A stretch of 64,000 nucleotides of DNA, from the NCBI GenBank assembly GCA_015075635.1, contig JABTUA010000001.1, positions 992,001-1,056,000 of the forward strand, written 5' to 3'. This document shows positions 52,515 to 59,999 of the stretch, piece after piece. This DNA is from Polyangiaceae bacterium (GTDB lineage: Bacteria; Myxococcota_A; Polyangia; Polyangiales; Polyangiaceae). Position numbers and translations under genes: made by a program. Position 1 is the stretch's first letter. Each line of letters starts with the position of its first letter. Under the pieces are notes generated by a model. That model made no database searches. It was not told where the DNA came from and worked only from the letters and a program-made list of their open reading frames with translations.

Positions 52515-52691
52515 TGCCAATGCAACGGTTCGGGAAGTTCCAGCTGCTTCGCAAAAGAAGCGAGCTGCTGAAGTCGTATTGGACGACCTCGTAGCGCGCA
52601 ACCTCCACGCAGATGTCGGCTGGGCTCCTAGGTACTTGCCGGTGCGGCCTGACAATCACCGCAGAAACCCGGCGGCACGCCGGCGCCATTG

Positions 52692-52740
52692 GCACGGCCC
52701 CCCACAAAGGGGCCGTGCACGGAACCACGCCTGAAGTCTT
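52692..52740 (-). repeat. Right subterminal stem-loop
   Basis: GCACGGCC (52692-52699) pairs with GGCCGTGC (52711-52718). On the minus strand this reads like the left stem-loop at 50517-50565, with the third stem pair switched from T-A to A-T. It sits 130 bases inside attR, mirroring the left copy. Confidence 0.6.
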
Positions 52741-52766
52741 GGCAGCGGCAGCGGCCGTGCAGTGGT

Positions 52767-52790
52767 GTTTCGGGGAAGCTTCCCCGAAAC
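52767..52790. repeat. Right subterminal palindrome built of TTCCCCGAAAC
   Basis: A perfect 24-bp palindrome: GTTTCGGGGAA at 52767-52777, GC, and TTCCCCGAAAC at 52780-52790. It shares the 11-mer of the left-end repeats at 50460-50483, 80 bases inside attR. It is probably a recombinase-accessory site. The rest of 52515-52952 outside the repeats shows no convincing gene. Confidence 0.55.
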
Positions 52791-52870
52791 CGGTGCCTCA
52801 GCACGCGTTCGCAGGCGTCGTCGTGCATCAAAGCCCGCAGAAATCCTGCTGCGCCGCGCGACGCCGCCGC

Positions 52871-52924
52871 CTTGAGGTGCTAGCGGGGTAACTCCCATGG
52901 AGGTTCAAGTCCTCTCCTTCGCAC
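52871..52924 (+). repeat. attR, 54-bp direct repeat (tRNA-Leu 3' fragment)
   Basis: Identical to 50346-50399. It starts in what was the anticodon loop and has no matching 5' half, so it is not a functional tRNA gene. It marks the right edge of the integrated element. Confidence 0.93.
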
Positions 52925-52925
52925 C

Positions 52926-52952
52926 GAGCCCCGGCGAGCTACGTCGGGGCTC
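52926..52952 (+). terminator. Hairpin downstream of attR, probably the original tRNA-Leu terminator
   Basis: GAGCCCCG at 52926-52933 pairs with CGGGGCTC at 52945-52952 around an 11-base loop. It directly follows the tRNA 3' fragment, so before insertion it would have sat just past the tRNA. The insertion has moved it 2.5 kb away from the intact tRNA. It also lies just past the stop of the convergent lipoprotein gene. Confidence 0.5.
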
Positions 52953-53744
52953 TCACTTGCAGCACAGCGCTGCGCCGCAGGTTTCGCTCACCGAGTCCGT
53001 GCAGGCGTCGGAGGACCAGTTGCAGTTTGGGACGAGCGACGTGCGGATGTAGTAGGGCGAGGCGGTGCCTTGCACGTGCACGTAGAGGTTGTTGGTGGTG
53101 CCGCAGGCGCAGGCCGCGGCGCCGCCGTTGCAGTTGCAGCCCGCCGTGGAGAGGTAGCTGAAGGTGCCGGCGGCGCAGAGCGTGGCGGGTGAGCATAGAC
53201 CCCAGCCGGCGCCCAGCGCGGTGCAGGCCGCCTGCGCGGCGGACTGCGCCATGCCGGACTTGTTCGCCATGTAGACGCAGGTGCCGTTGACGGTCGTGCC
53301 GGGGCAGGTCCCGCCCGAGCCGCCCGAGCCGCCGGTCGCGCCGCCCGAGCCGCCGGTCGCACCGCCCGAGCCGCCCGTCGTGCCGCCGCTGCCGCCGGTC
53401 GCGCCACCCGAGCCGCCGGTCGCACCACCCGAGCCGCCGGTGCTCCCGCCGCTGCCGCCCGTTGCGCCGCCCGAGCCTCCGCTGCCGCTCGCGCCGCTCG
53501 CGCCGCCGCCGGAGCTGCCGCCGGTGGGCCAGCCGCCGCCGCTGCCGCTGACGCCGCCGCCGGAGCCGCCGCCGCCGCCCGCACCGCCCGAGCCGCCGCT
53601 CGCGCCACCGCCGCCGCCGGCGCTCGAGCCAGCAGCGCCAGCAGCGCCGCCCTCACCGATGCTGTCGTCCGTGCCCGTGGCGCAGCCCGCGCCGAAGAGC
53701 CAGAACGCAGAGACCGCCAGCGCGGAAGCAAGCCAAGAGCGCAT
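52953..53744 (-). CDS. Lipoprotein with GGSGGAT repeat linker and Cys-containing C-terminal domain
   Basis: A 263-residue protein from the ATG at 53744 (MRSWLASALAVSAFWLFGAGC, Cys21); a TTG two codons earlier is also possible. Residues ~25-145 are Gly/Ser/Ala/Thr-rich and include about seven 7-residue units (GGSGGAT and variants), encoded by near-identical 21-bp repeats at roughly 53310-53470. The C-terminal ~115 residues (CPGTTVNGTCVYMANKSGMA, ACTALGAGWGLCSPATLCAA, CNCNGGAAACACG) have many Cys. Its start is 9 bases after the kinase stop, so it likely ends the pfkA-kinase operon. Confidence 0.8.
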   Translation of the reverse strand: MRSWLASALAVSAFWLFGAGCATGTDDSIGEGGAAGAAGSSAGGGGGASGGSGGAGGGGGSGGGVSGSGGGWPTGGSSGGGASGASGSGGSGGATGGSGGSTGGSGGATGGSGGATGGSGGTTGGSGGATGGSGGATGGSGGSGGTCPGTTVNGTCVYMANKSGMAQSAAQAACTALGAGWGLCSPATLCAAGTFSYLSTAGCNCNGGAAACACGTTNNLYVHVQGTASPYYIRTSLVPNCNWSSDACTDSVSETCGAALCCK

Positions 53745-53753
53745 GCGCAAAAC

Positions 53754-54578
53754 CTACCACGCCGCCCGAGGCAGCGTCACTGCCCCGAGCGCGCCGCCCA
53801 GCTCCGCCGCGCTCGAGTAGCGCTCCTTGGGCTCGCGCCGGAGCGCCCGTGTGACGACGGCGTCGAGGGCGTGCGGCAGCTCCGGCGACAGCTCGCTCGG
53901 GGGAGGGATCCGCGCCTCGACCACCGCCAAGAGCGTCTGGGGCTCCGTCTCGCGCTTGAACAGGCGCCGCCCGGTCAAGAGCTCGTGCAGGACCACACCC
54001 AGCGAGAACACGTCGGCGCGACGATCCACGGGCTTGCCCTCGAGCTGCTCGGGCGCCGCGTACGCCACCTTGCCGAGCAAGAGCCCGTTGCTGGGCCCGG
54101 CCGGGCGCGTGACCCCGAAGTCGATCAACTTCACCTGCCCGTCGTCGGAGAGCAGGATGTTGTCCGGGTTCACGTCGTGGTGCACGAGCCCGAGCTCGTG
54201 GACGTAGTGGAGCGCCTCGGCGACCGACTTCACGATCGCCAGAACCTCGGCGATCGGCAGACGCTGGCCCTGCGCCGCGAGGCGCTCGGTGGTGCGGGAG
54301 AGATCCAGCCCTGACACGTACTCCGTGGCCAGGAATGATCTGCCATCGACCTCGCCGCGATCGACGACGCGCGCGACGCTCGCGTGCTCGAAGCGCGAAC
54401 CGAGCTCGGCTTCGGCACGGAACTGCTCGACCCGCTCCGGGTCGGCGCACAGCTCCGGCAGCAGCAGCTTGAGCGCGAAACGGCGGCCGGGCGCGTCGCG
54501 CCGCTCCGCCAGCTGGACCTCGGACATGCCGCCGAAGGCCAGGCGCCCGAGCAGCGAGTAGCTCCCGAACACCGTCAT
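53754..54578 (-). CDS. Soluble Ser/Thr protein kinase next to pfkA
   Basis: A 274-residue protein that is all kinase domain, with no membrane segment. Motifs are GRLAFGGMSEVQLAE (glycine loop), Lys in FALKLLL, HHDVNPDNILL in place of HRDxKPxN, IDFGVTRP and YAAPEQLEG. The HRD Arg is replaced by His and the usual Lys by Asn, so it is a non-RD kinase; Asp and Asn of the loop remain, so activity is still possible. It starts one base after the pfkA stop, so the two must be co-translated. In Myxococcus xanthus the kinase Pkn4 is encoded beside pfk and phosphorylates the enzyme; a similar pairing is likely here. Confidence 0.9.
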   Translation of the reverse strand: MTVFGSYSLLGRLAFGGMSEVQLAERRDAPGRRFALKLLLPELCADPERVEQFRAEAELGSRFEHASVARVVDRGEVDGRSFLATEYVSGLDLSRTTERLAAQGQRLPIAEVLAIVKSVAEALHYVHELGLVHHDVNPDNILLSDDGQVKLIDFGVTRPAGPSNGLLLGKVAYAAPEQLEGKPVDRRADVFSLGVVLHELLTGRRLFKRETEPQTLLAVVEARIPPPSELSPELPHALDAVVTRALRREPKERYSSAAELGGALGAVTLPRAAW

Positions 54579-54579
54579 T

Positions 54580-55665
54580 TCACAGCGAGAGCGCGCCCTC
54601 GAGCTTCTCGATCATCCCCACGCGCCAGCGCGTGACGGCGCTCGTCCCATCGAGGAGAGAGCGCGTCTCGTCCAGCACGCGCTCGAGCGTGAAGCGCTGG
54701 ATGGCAGGATCGGAGGTCGGCATGCCGCCTTCGACCTGCTGCGGGAGCCAGGCGACCATCTGATCCGTTTGCCCGCCGAGCAAGGCGTCGAGCGCGGCCA
54801 GCCCGAGCCGGCCAGCGACCATGCGGTCCTGGTAGGTCGGGTTGCCGCCGCGCACCAGGTGGCCGAGCACGGTGGCGCGCACCTCGAGACCGGGCAGGTC
54901 GGTTCGGAGCTCGTCCTCGACCAGGCGCACCAGACGCGTGCACGGCACCTCGACGCCTTCGGCCTTGATCACCAGCACGCGGCGCTTGTCGCCTTTGTTG
55001 GCGAAGCCGCGGCGCAACAGATCGGCGACGGTCTTCACCAGCTCCGCTTCGCTCCGCCCTTGTTCTCGGAACAGGATCCCGTCGGCGCCGACCGCGACCG
55101 CCGAGGCCATCGCCAGGTAGCCCGAGTGTCGTCCCATGACCTCGACGATGAAGGCGCGGCGGTGCGAGCGGGCGGTGTCGCTGATGCGATCGCAGGCTTC
55201 GACGATCACGTTGAGCGCCGTGTCCACGCCGATGGCGGTGGAGGTGCAGCCGACGTCGTTGTCGATGGAGGCCGGGACGCCCATGACCTTCACGCCGGTC
55301 TCCTGGGCCAGCTTGTGGGCGCCGGTGAGGGAGCCGTTGCCGCCGATCACGATCAAGCCCGCGAAGCCGTCGAGCCGTGCGGCGGCCGCGGCGCGGCCTT
55401 CGGGCGTGACGAAACGAGCGCAGCGCGAGCTGCCGAGCCAGGTGCCGCCGAGGTTGCCCGTCAGGCCGAGCTCCGGCGTGGTCGCCAGGCCGCCCGCGGT
55501 CTTGCGGGTGAGCGGCCGCGTACGGCCGTCGATCAGCCCGTCGTAGCCGTCTTCGAAGCCGATCACCTCGACGCCGTGGACGGCGGCGACCTTGGCGATG
55601 GTGCGGAGCGCGGCGTTCATCCCGGGCGCGTCCCCGCCCGAGGTCAGTACTGCGATGCGAGGCAT
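54580..55665 (-). CDS. pfkA: 6-phosphofructokinase
   Basis: A 361-residue PfkA-family enzyme, which phosphorylates fructose 6-phosphate in glycolysis. The ATG at 55665 (MPRIAVLTSGGDAPGMNA) fits the family start. Landmarks: IVIGGNGSLTGAHKLAQ, PASIDNDVGCTSTAIGVDTA (catalytic Asp), EVMGRHSGYLA, VLGHLVRGGNPTYQDRM. The nucleotide loop reads GGNGS rather than GGDGS or GGDDT. Gly after Asn argues for ATP over pyrophosphate, while the Asp-to-Asn change is at the Mg-binding position. It is followed by a kinase gene after one base and preceded by a lipoprotein gene 23 bases away. Confidence 0.94.
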   Translation of the reverse strand: MPRIAVLTSGGDAPGMNAALRTIAKVAAVHGVEVIGFEDGYDGLIDGRTRPLTRKTAGGLATTPELGLTGNLGGTWLGSSRCARFVTPEGRAAAAARLDGFAGLIVIGGNGSLTGAHKLAQETGVKVMGVPASIDNDVGCTSTAIGVDTALNVIVEACDRISDTARSHRRAFIVEVMGRHSGYLAMASAVAVGADGILFREQGRSEAELVKTVADLLRRGFANKGDKRRVLVIKAEGVEVPCTRLVRLVEDELRTDLPGLEVRATVLGHLVRGGNPTYQDRMVAGRLGLAALDALLGGQTDQMVAWLPQQVEGGMPTSDPAIQRFTLERVLDETRSLLDGTSAVTRWRVGMIEKLEGALSL

Positions 55666-55688
55666 GCTGGAGTGCCCTCCTGTTGACA

Positions 55689-56516
55689 TCAGTAGTCGAC
55701 CACGAGCTCGGGGCCGAGGGTGCCGTTCTCGGTGGCCACGAAACCGTACCAGCGGGACTTGCCCGCCGGGTCTTCGCTCTCGTCCAAGTAGCGGAGCTCG
55801 AAGGCGGCCGCGTCACCCTGGCTCTGAGCGGCCTTGGCCGCATTCGACACGTCCTTCTGAGCCCAGCCGAGCGCGCTCGTCGGCGTGACCAGAGTGCCAT
55901 AGCTCGTGCCGAGCGCGAGGTTCCAGCTCTGTGCGGTCAGCTGGTTGAAGTCGGGGATGGCCCAGAGCCCCACGCCGGCGTTCGGCTCGGCCTTCTGGGC
56001 GTAGTAGAGCCTGAGCGTCGCCTTCTTCACCGGGCCCGGCACCGGTCCGAGATCGAAGCGCACGAAGGCCCGGTAGGTGGACAGCCCGTTGCAGGGCACG
56101 TCGCGGCCCGCGTGGATCGCCTTGTAGGAAGACTGCTGGTACGAATCGTGGACGGTCTTGCCGCAGAGATCCGGGTGGGCGAGGAAGCCGTCGCCGGCCA
56201 GCGCCAGGCCGGGCTCGAGCGTGACGGTGCCGCTCGAGATGCCGCCGGTTCCGGCGCCGCCGCCCGTGGAGCTGCCGTCGCCCGCCGCGCCGCCCGAGCT
56301 GCCGCCGCCGGCCCCGCCGCTGTCGCTCCCGCCGGTCGCGCCGCTGTCGCCCCCGCCGGTCCCGCCATATCCAGGGAATCCGCCGCCGTCGATCCCCGAG
56401 CCGCCGCCCCCGGTCGCGCCACCGTCGCGCTCGTCCACGTCGGAGATGCCGAGGCAGGCGGTCAGCGAGGCGGCCATCACCACCCACCCCATCCTGCCCG
56501 ATCCTGCGGATTTCAC
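55689..56516 (-). CDS. Lipoprotein with DNRLRE-like beta-sandwich domain
   Basis: A 275-residue protein. The signal has a long Arg-poor N-region (MKSAGSGRMGWVVMAASLTAC, Cys21) followed by a Gly/Ser/Asp linker to ~residue 95. The rest is beta-rich: TYRAFVRFDLGPVPGPVKKA, TLRLYYAQKAEPNAGVGLWA, WYGFVATENGTLGPELVVDY. The FVRFDL and LRLYY strands fit the DNRLRE (CBM96-like) domain found in secreted myxobacterial proteins. It reads into pfkA on the same strand with a 23-base gap. Confidence 0.82.
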   Translation of the reverse strand: MKSAGSGRMGWVVMAASLTACLGISDVDERDGGATGGGGSGIDGGGFPGYGGTGGGDSGATGGSDSGGAGGGSSGGAAGDGSSTGGGAGTGGISSGTVTLEPGLALAGDGFLAHPDLCGKTVHDSYQQSSYKAIHAGRDVPCNGLSTYRAFVRFDLGPVPGPVKKATLRLYYAQKAEPNAGVGLWAIPDFNQLTAQSWNLALGTSYGTLVTPTSALGWAQKDVSNAAKAAQSQGDAAAFELRYLDESEDPAGKSRWYGFVATENGTLGPELVVDY

Positions 56517-56603
56517 GGCACCCTCGCGCTCGACCTCCGGAGTCTACCGGCGACGCACCGGCGGTCAACGCGCCGGCGTTCCGCCGATGGTATAGTTTTC
56601 GCG

Positions 56604-58322
56604 GTGTCCAGGATCTCGGCTCCGTTCCCGGAGCGCGTGGGATGGTACGAGCTGCTCGCACCGATCGGTGCAGGCGGCATGGCCACCGTGTACCTGGGCG
56701 TCGCCGCGCGTGATGGAGGTTTTCAGCGCCACGTCGCCGTGAAGATGATCCACGGCACCGCCGAGACCGACGCGCAGCTCGCGAACGACCTGCTCAAGGA
56801 GGCCAAGCTCGCGGCCAAGATCCGCCACCCGAACGTGGTCCCGGTGCTCGACGTCGGCGAAGACCCCTACGGCCTCTTCTTGGTGATGGAGTACGTCGAG
56901 GGAGACACCCTCGCGGGGCTCCGGCGCGCGGCCAAGCGCGCGGGGGAGCGCATTCCGGAGCCGGTCGCGCTGCGCATCGTGACCGACGCTCTGGCGGGGC
57001 TCCACGCCGCGCACGAGCTGAAGGATCGCGATGGCGACACCCTTGGGGTGGTGCACCGCGACTTTTCCCCGCACAACATCCTGGTGGGGACCGACGGCGT
57101 CAGCCGGCTCACGGACTTCGGCATCGCGAAGGTCGCGTACACCGCGGGACACACCCGCACCGGGAAGATCAAGGGCAAGATCGCCTACATGGCGCCGGAG
57201 CAGGCGCGGGGCGCCAAGGTCGATCGGCGGTGCGACGTGTGGGCGGCGGGCGTCGTGGCCTGGGAAGCGCTGGTGGGCGAGCGGCTCTACGACACCGAGG
57301 ACGAGATCGGCGCGCTGCTCAAGATCGTCAACGAAGACCCGCCACGTCTGCGCAGCGTCCGCGCCGATCTGCCGGAAGAGCTCGACGAGGCGATGCACTG
57401 GGCGCTGACCCGCGATCTGGACGCGCGCTGCCCCAGCGCCGATGCGCTCCGTCGCCGGCTGCTCTCGGCGCACCCCATCGCCGACACCGCCGAGGTGGCC
57501 GAGTTCGTGCGGCGCATCGTCGGACCCAAGCTGCTCGAGCGCGCTAAGAAGGTCGAGGAAATCCGGCGCTTGCGCGGCCAGGTCGGCGCGCTGGTGGACG
57601 CGGTGCGGGAGACCGGGGCTACGCCGTCGCCACTGGACGCACCGTCGGGCTCCTTCCGCGTGGAGGCCGTGACGGCGGAGCCCGAGGCGGAGCCCGGGCA
57701 AGCTCCGGTCCGTGAGGACACGACCGGGGCGACCATCGCCTGGAAGGAGCAAGGCGGGCACGGTCCGGTCCCGGTGACCGGTTCGGTGACGGCCTCCGTC
57801 GAGAAGAGCATCGCGGCGATCTTCTCCGACCGGCGCAACCGCGCCGCCATCATCGGCGTCGCCAGCGGGCTCGGCATCGGCGTGGTGCTGGTCAGCGTGA
57901 TCCTGATGTCGGTCGGGAAACGGGCCGAGCCCGAGGCGTCGAAGAGCTCGCTCCCGGCGGTCGCGGCGGCGCCGGGTCCGACGGAGGAGCCCGCGCCTCC
58001 GCCCGCGCCGACGGAGGTGAAGGAGCACACGTTCACCATCAAGGCCAACGCCGACATCGCCACGCTCAAGGTCGCCGACAAGACCATCCAGATCCAGCCC
58101 GCCGCCCCGGAGGTCGAGCTCGATTGGCACCCGGACACGGGTGCGGTGATCGAGGCCGTTTCTGCCGACGGGCGCCGGGTCAAGAGCAAGGTCGGCGAAG
58201 GCACGAGCGAGCTCTCCCTAGAGTTCGCCAAGAAGCCGACGGGCGGCGGCACGACCGCCAAGCCCCCGCCGAAGCCAACCACGGGCGGCGGGTTCGCAGA
58301 CAATCCGTACCGCAAGAAGTGA
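56604..58322 (+). CDS. Transmembrane Ser/Thr protein kinase, HRDFSPHN type
   Basis: A 572-residue protein from the GTG at 56604 (VSRISAPFPERVGWYEL). The upstream open frame is antisense to the DNRLRE gene and is not coding. Kinase domain ~residues 12-290: APIGAGGMATVYLG, Lys in VAVKMI, HRDFSPHNILV, TDFGIAKV, YMAPEQARG. The Lys of the catalytic loop is Ser, a variant common in myxobacterial kinases. One membrane span follows (AIIGVASGLGIGVVLVSVIL, ~415-435), then a Pro-rich linker and a short periplasmic domain (EHTFTIKANADIATLKVADK ... IQIQPAAPEVELDW). Confidence 0.93.
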   Translation: MSRISAPFPERVGWYELLAPIGAGGMATVYLGVAARDGGFQRHVAVKMIHGTAETDAQLANDLLKEAKLAAKIRHPNVVPVLDVGEDPYGLFLVMEYVEGDTLAGLRRAAKRAGERIPEPVALRIVTDALAGLHAAHELKDRDGDTLGVVHRDFSPHNILVGTDGVSRLTDFGIAKVAYTAGHTRTGKIKGKIAYMAPEQARGAKVDRRCDVWAAGVVAWEALVGERLYDTEDEIGALLKIVNEDPPRLRSVRADLPEELDEAMHWALTRDLDARCPSADALRRRLLSAHPIADTAEVAEFVRRIVGPKLLERAKKVEEIRRLRGQVGALVDAVRETGATPSPLDAPSGSFRVEAVTAEPEAEPGQAPVREDTTGATIAWKEQGGHGPVPVTGSVTASVEKSIAAIFSDRRNRAAIIGVASGLGIGVVLVSVILMSVGKRAEPEASKSSLPAVAAAPGPTEEPAPPPAPTEVKEHTFTIKANADIATLKVADKTIQIQPAAPEVELDWHPDTGAVIEAVSADGRRVKSKVGEGTSELSLEFAKKPTGGGTTAKPPPKPTTGGGFADNPYRKK

Positions 58323-58330
58323 GCGACGGC

Positions 58331-58771
58331 TCAGCCGTAGTCGCGCAGCATCTTCTTCAGCTCGAGCTGGTGCCGCTCCTCGTTGCCGATCATGGTGCGG
58401 CAGAACTCTTCCAGGTAGATGCTGGCGTTCTCGACGGTCCCGAGCAGCTCCTTGTAGAGCTTCACGGCGTCGAGCTCGTGGTTCAGGCTCTCCTGCAGGA
58501 GCGCCTTGGTCGAGTGCTGGTACGACTCCTCGAGCGAAGCGATGCGCATCGACGGATGTCCCTCCAGCCCCGTCAGGAGCTCTCCGACCTGCTGTGCGTG
58601 GAGCAACGACTCCTGCGCTTGCCCCGTCATGAAGGCGACGATGGGGATGCGGTTCGGCCCGGTGACCATCAGCGCGTAGTGCGTGTAGCGCACGACCCCG
58701 GCGAGCTCGTGCTCCAGGATCGAGTTCAAGAGGCCCACGGTCTTCTGAACGTCGAGATCTCTGAGGGGCAT
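58331..58771 (-). CDS. Ferritin-like/bacterioferritin-type protein
   Basis: A 146-residue all-helical protein. Likely metal-ligand regions are HELAGVVRYTHYAL (Glu22 region), QAQESLLHAQQVGELL (Glu54 and His58), ESLNHELDAVKLYKEL (Glu and His in helix 3) and NEERHQLELKKML (helix 4). This four-helix pattern is that of bacterioferritin and related ferritin-like iron-handling proteins. The spacing of helix-2 ligands (Glu-x3-His) differs from the usual Glu-x2-His, so ligand assignment is tentative. No heme Met was identified. It converges with the kinase at 56604, 8 bases away. Confidence 0.8.
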   Translation of the reverse strand: MPLRDLDVQKTVGLLNSILEHELAGVVRYTHYALMVTGPNRIPIVAFMTGQAQESLLHAQQVGELLTGLEGHPSMRIASLEESYQHSTKALLQESLNHELDAVKLYKELLGTVENASIYLEEFCRTMIGNEERHQLELKKMLRDYG

Positions 58772-58830
58772 GGCGGAAGTAGGGTGTCACCGCGCCGAGG
58801 CGTCAAGCCGAGGCGTGCTACAACCTGGCG

Positions 58831-59151
58831 ATGAGCGCCGCGCCGTACGACTGCCGTGAGTGCGCGGCCTGTTGCCGCGATGCCTCCGACGGGCGAGTGG
58901 GCGTGGCCGCCGAGGATCTGGTGCGCTGGAAGCGGGAGGGCAGGCACGAAATCCTGGCTGGCATCGTGCCCGGCCACTTCGGCGAGCAAGCGTTCGCCGC
59001 TCGTCCGGACGGCTCGTGTATCCACCTGGGCGTGCCCGGGCGACCCAACGATTGCTCCGTCTACTCGACCCGCGGCGCGATCTGCCACCTCTTGCAGCCC
59101 GGCGATCCACAGTGCAAGGCCTACCGCCGCGTCGCGGGCCTGCCGACCTGA
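58831..59151 (+). CDS. YkgJ-family cysteine cluster protein
   Basis: A 106-residue protein from the ATG at 58831. Cysteines: CRECAACC (Cys8, 11, 14, 15), then GSCIHLG, DCSVYSTRGAICHLL and QCKAYRR. The CxxCxxCC start followed by C-V-x-L and C-x-I-Y-x-x-R-P-x-x-C is the pattern of YkgJ/UPF0153 proteins, which bind zinc or an iron-sulfur cluster. Function in the family is poorly known. A ferritin-like gene is divergent next to it and an alpha/beta hydrolase follows by 17 bases. Confidence 0.85.
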   Translation: MSAAPYDCRECAACCRDASDGRVGVAAEDLVRWKREGRHEILAGIVPGHFGEQAFAARPDGSCIHLGVPGRPNDCSVYSTRGAICHLLQPGDPQCKAYRRVAGLPT

Positions 59152-59168
59152 GCTAACATGTAGGCGCC

Positions 59169-59996
59169 TTGAGGGCGGTGAAGCGATTGCTGGGCGTGGT
59201 CGGAGTCGTGGCGCTCGCGTACGGCGCGCTCTGCGCGTTGGCCTACTTTGGCCAGCGGCGCTTGCTCTATCCCGCGCCCAAGCTCGGCGAAGAGCCGCGC
59301 ATGGATGACGCGAAGCTGACCCGGGTCACGGCGCCGAGCGGGCGCACCGTCTTCGCGCTGCACGTCCCGCCCACGAAGAAGCACGCGGTCACCGTCGTGC
59401 ACTTCCACGGCAACGCCGAGGAGCTCGGCCAGCTCACGCCGCTCGCCTGGTCGTTCAAGCGCGCGGGCCTGGGTTTCTTCGCGGTGGAGTACCCGGGCTA
59501 CGGACTCGCCAAGGACTACGTGCCGACGGAGGAGGCCATCTACGCCGACTCCGAGGCGGCGCTCTGGCACCTGCACAACGGCCTGGGCGTGCCGACCACC
59601 GATGTGGTGCTTCAGGGTCAGTCGCTGGGCAGCGGCGTCGCCGTGGAGATGGCCAAGCGCGGCCACGGCGCACGCCTGGTCCTGATCTCGCCGTACACCA
59701 GCATCCCCGACATGGCGTCCACCACGCTGCCGATCCTGCCGGCGCGCTGGCTGATCCACGACAAGTTCGACAACGTCGCCAAGGCGCCGGGGCTGACCCT
59801 GCCCGTCCTGGTCGTGCACGGCACGGACGACGAGGTCATCCCGTACTCGATGGGCGAGCGGCTCTCCAAGGTCTTTCCCACCGCCACGCTCTACGCCGTC
59901 AAGGGCGGGCACCACAACGACCTGTTCGTGCGCGACGGACGGATCATCGTGGATCGCATCGTGGAGTTCGCGACGGCGGAGTACGGCGGCAGGTAG
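59169..59996 (+). CDS. Membrane-anchored alpha/beta hydrolase
   Basis: A 275-residue protein with TTG start at 59169; a GTG three codons later is equally possible. N-terminal anchor LLGVVGVVALAYGALCALAY. The hydrolase core has VTVVHFHGNAEELGQL (oxyanion strand), FFAVEYPGYGLAKD, the nucleophile elbow VVLQGQSLGSGVAVEM (Ser in GQSLG), VLVVHGTDDEVIPY (acid Asp) and GGHHNDLF (His). This matches the BEM46/YqkD-like serine hydrolases found in many bacteria, with a periplasmic-facing catalytic domain. Substrate unknown. Confidence 0.88.
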   Translation: MRAVKRLLGVVGVVALAYGALCALAYFGQRRLLYPAPKLGEEPRMDDAKLTRVTAPSGRTVFALHVPPTKKHAVTVVHFHGNAEELGQLTPLAWSFKRAGLGFFAVEYPGYGLAKDYVPTEEAIYADSEAALWHLHNGLGVPTTDVVLQGQSLGSGVAVEMAKRGHGARLVLISPYTSIPDMASTTLPILPARWLIHDKFDNVAKAPGLTLPVLVVHGTDDEVIPYSMGERLSKVFPTATLYAVKGGHHNDLFVRDGRIIVDRIVEFATAEYGGR

Positions 59997-59999
59997 CGA

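Larger units (their letters stand above)
50346..52924. mobile_element. Mini integrative element in tRNA-Leu(GAG), about 2.5 kb
   Basis: A perfect 54-bp direct repeat bounds it: 50346-50399 (attL, inside the tRNA) and 52871-52924 (attR, a tRNA 3' fragment). Between them are a DUF2283 gene, a DUF433/DUF5615 pair, a tyrosine-recombinase gene on the opposite strand and symmetric subterminal repeats. tRNA-Leu insertion, the tRNA-restoring repeat and an integrase gene are the hallmarks of site-specific integration. At ~2.5 kb with no replication or transfer gene it is unusually small, and the integrase looks N-terminally shortened. It may be a remnant, or mobilised in trans. Confidence 0.9.

Noticed and set aside
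52871..52924. A second tRNA-Leu gene
   Set aside because: Only the 3' part of the tRNA is present; there is no acceptor 5' strand, D-arm or 5' anticodon stem.
50346..52924. Prophage
   Set aside because: No capsid, tail, terminase, lysis or replication gene; the element is only 2.5 kb.
53310..53470. CRISPR-like array in the 21-bp repeats
   Set aside because: The units are contiguous without spacers and encode GGSGGAT inside a lipoprotein gene.
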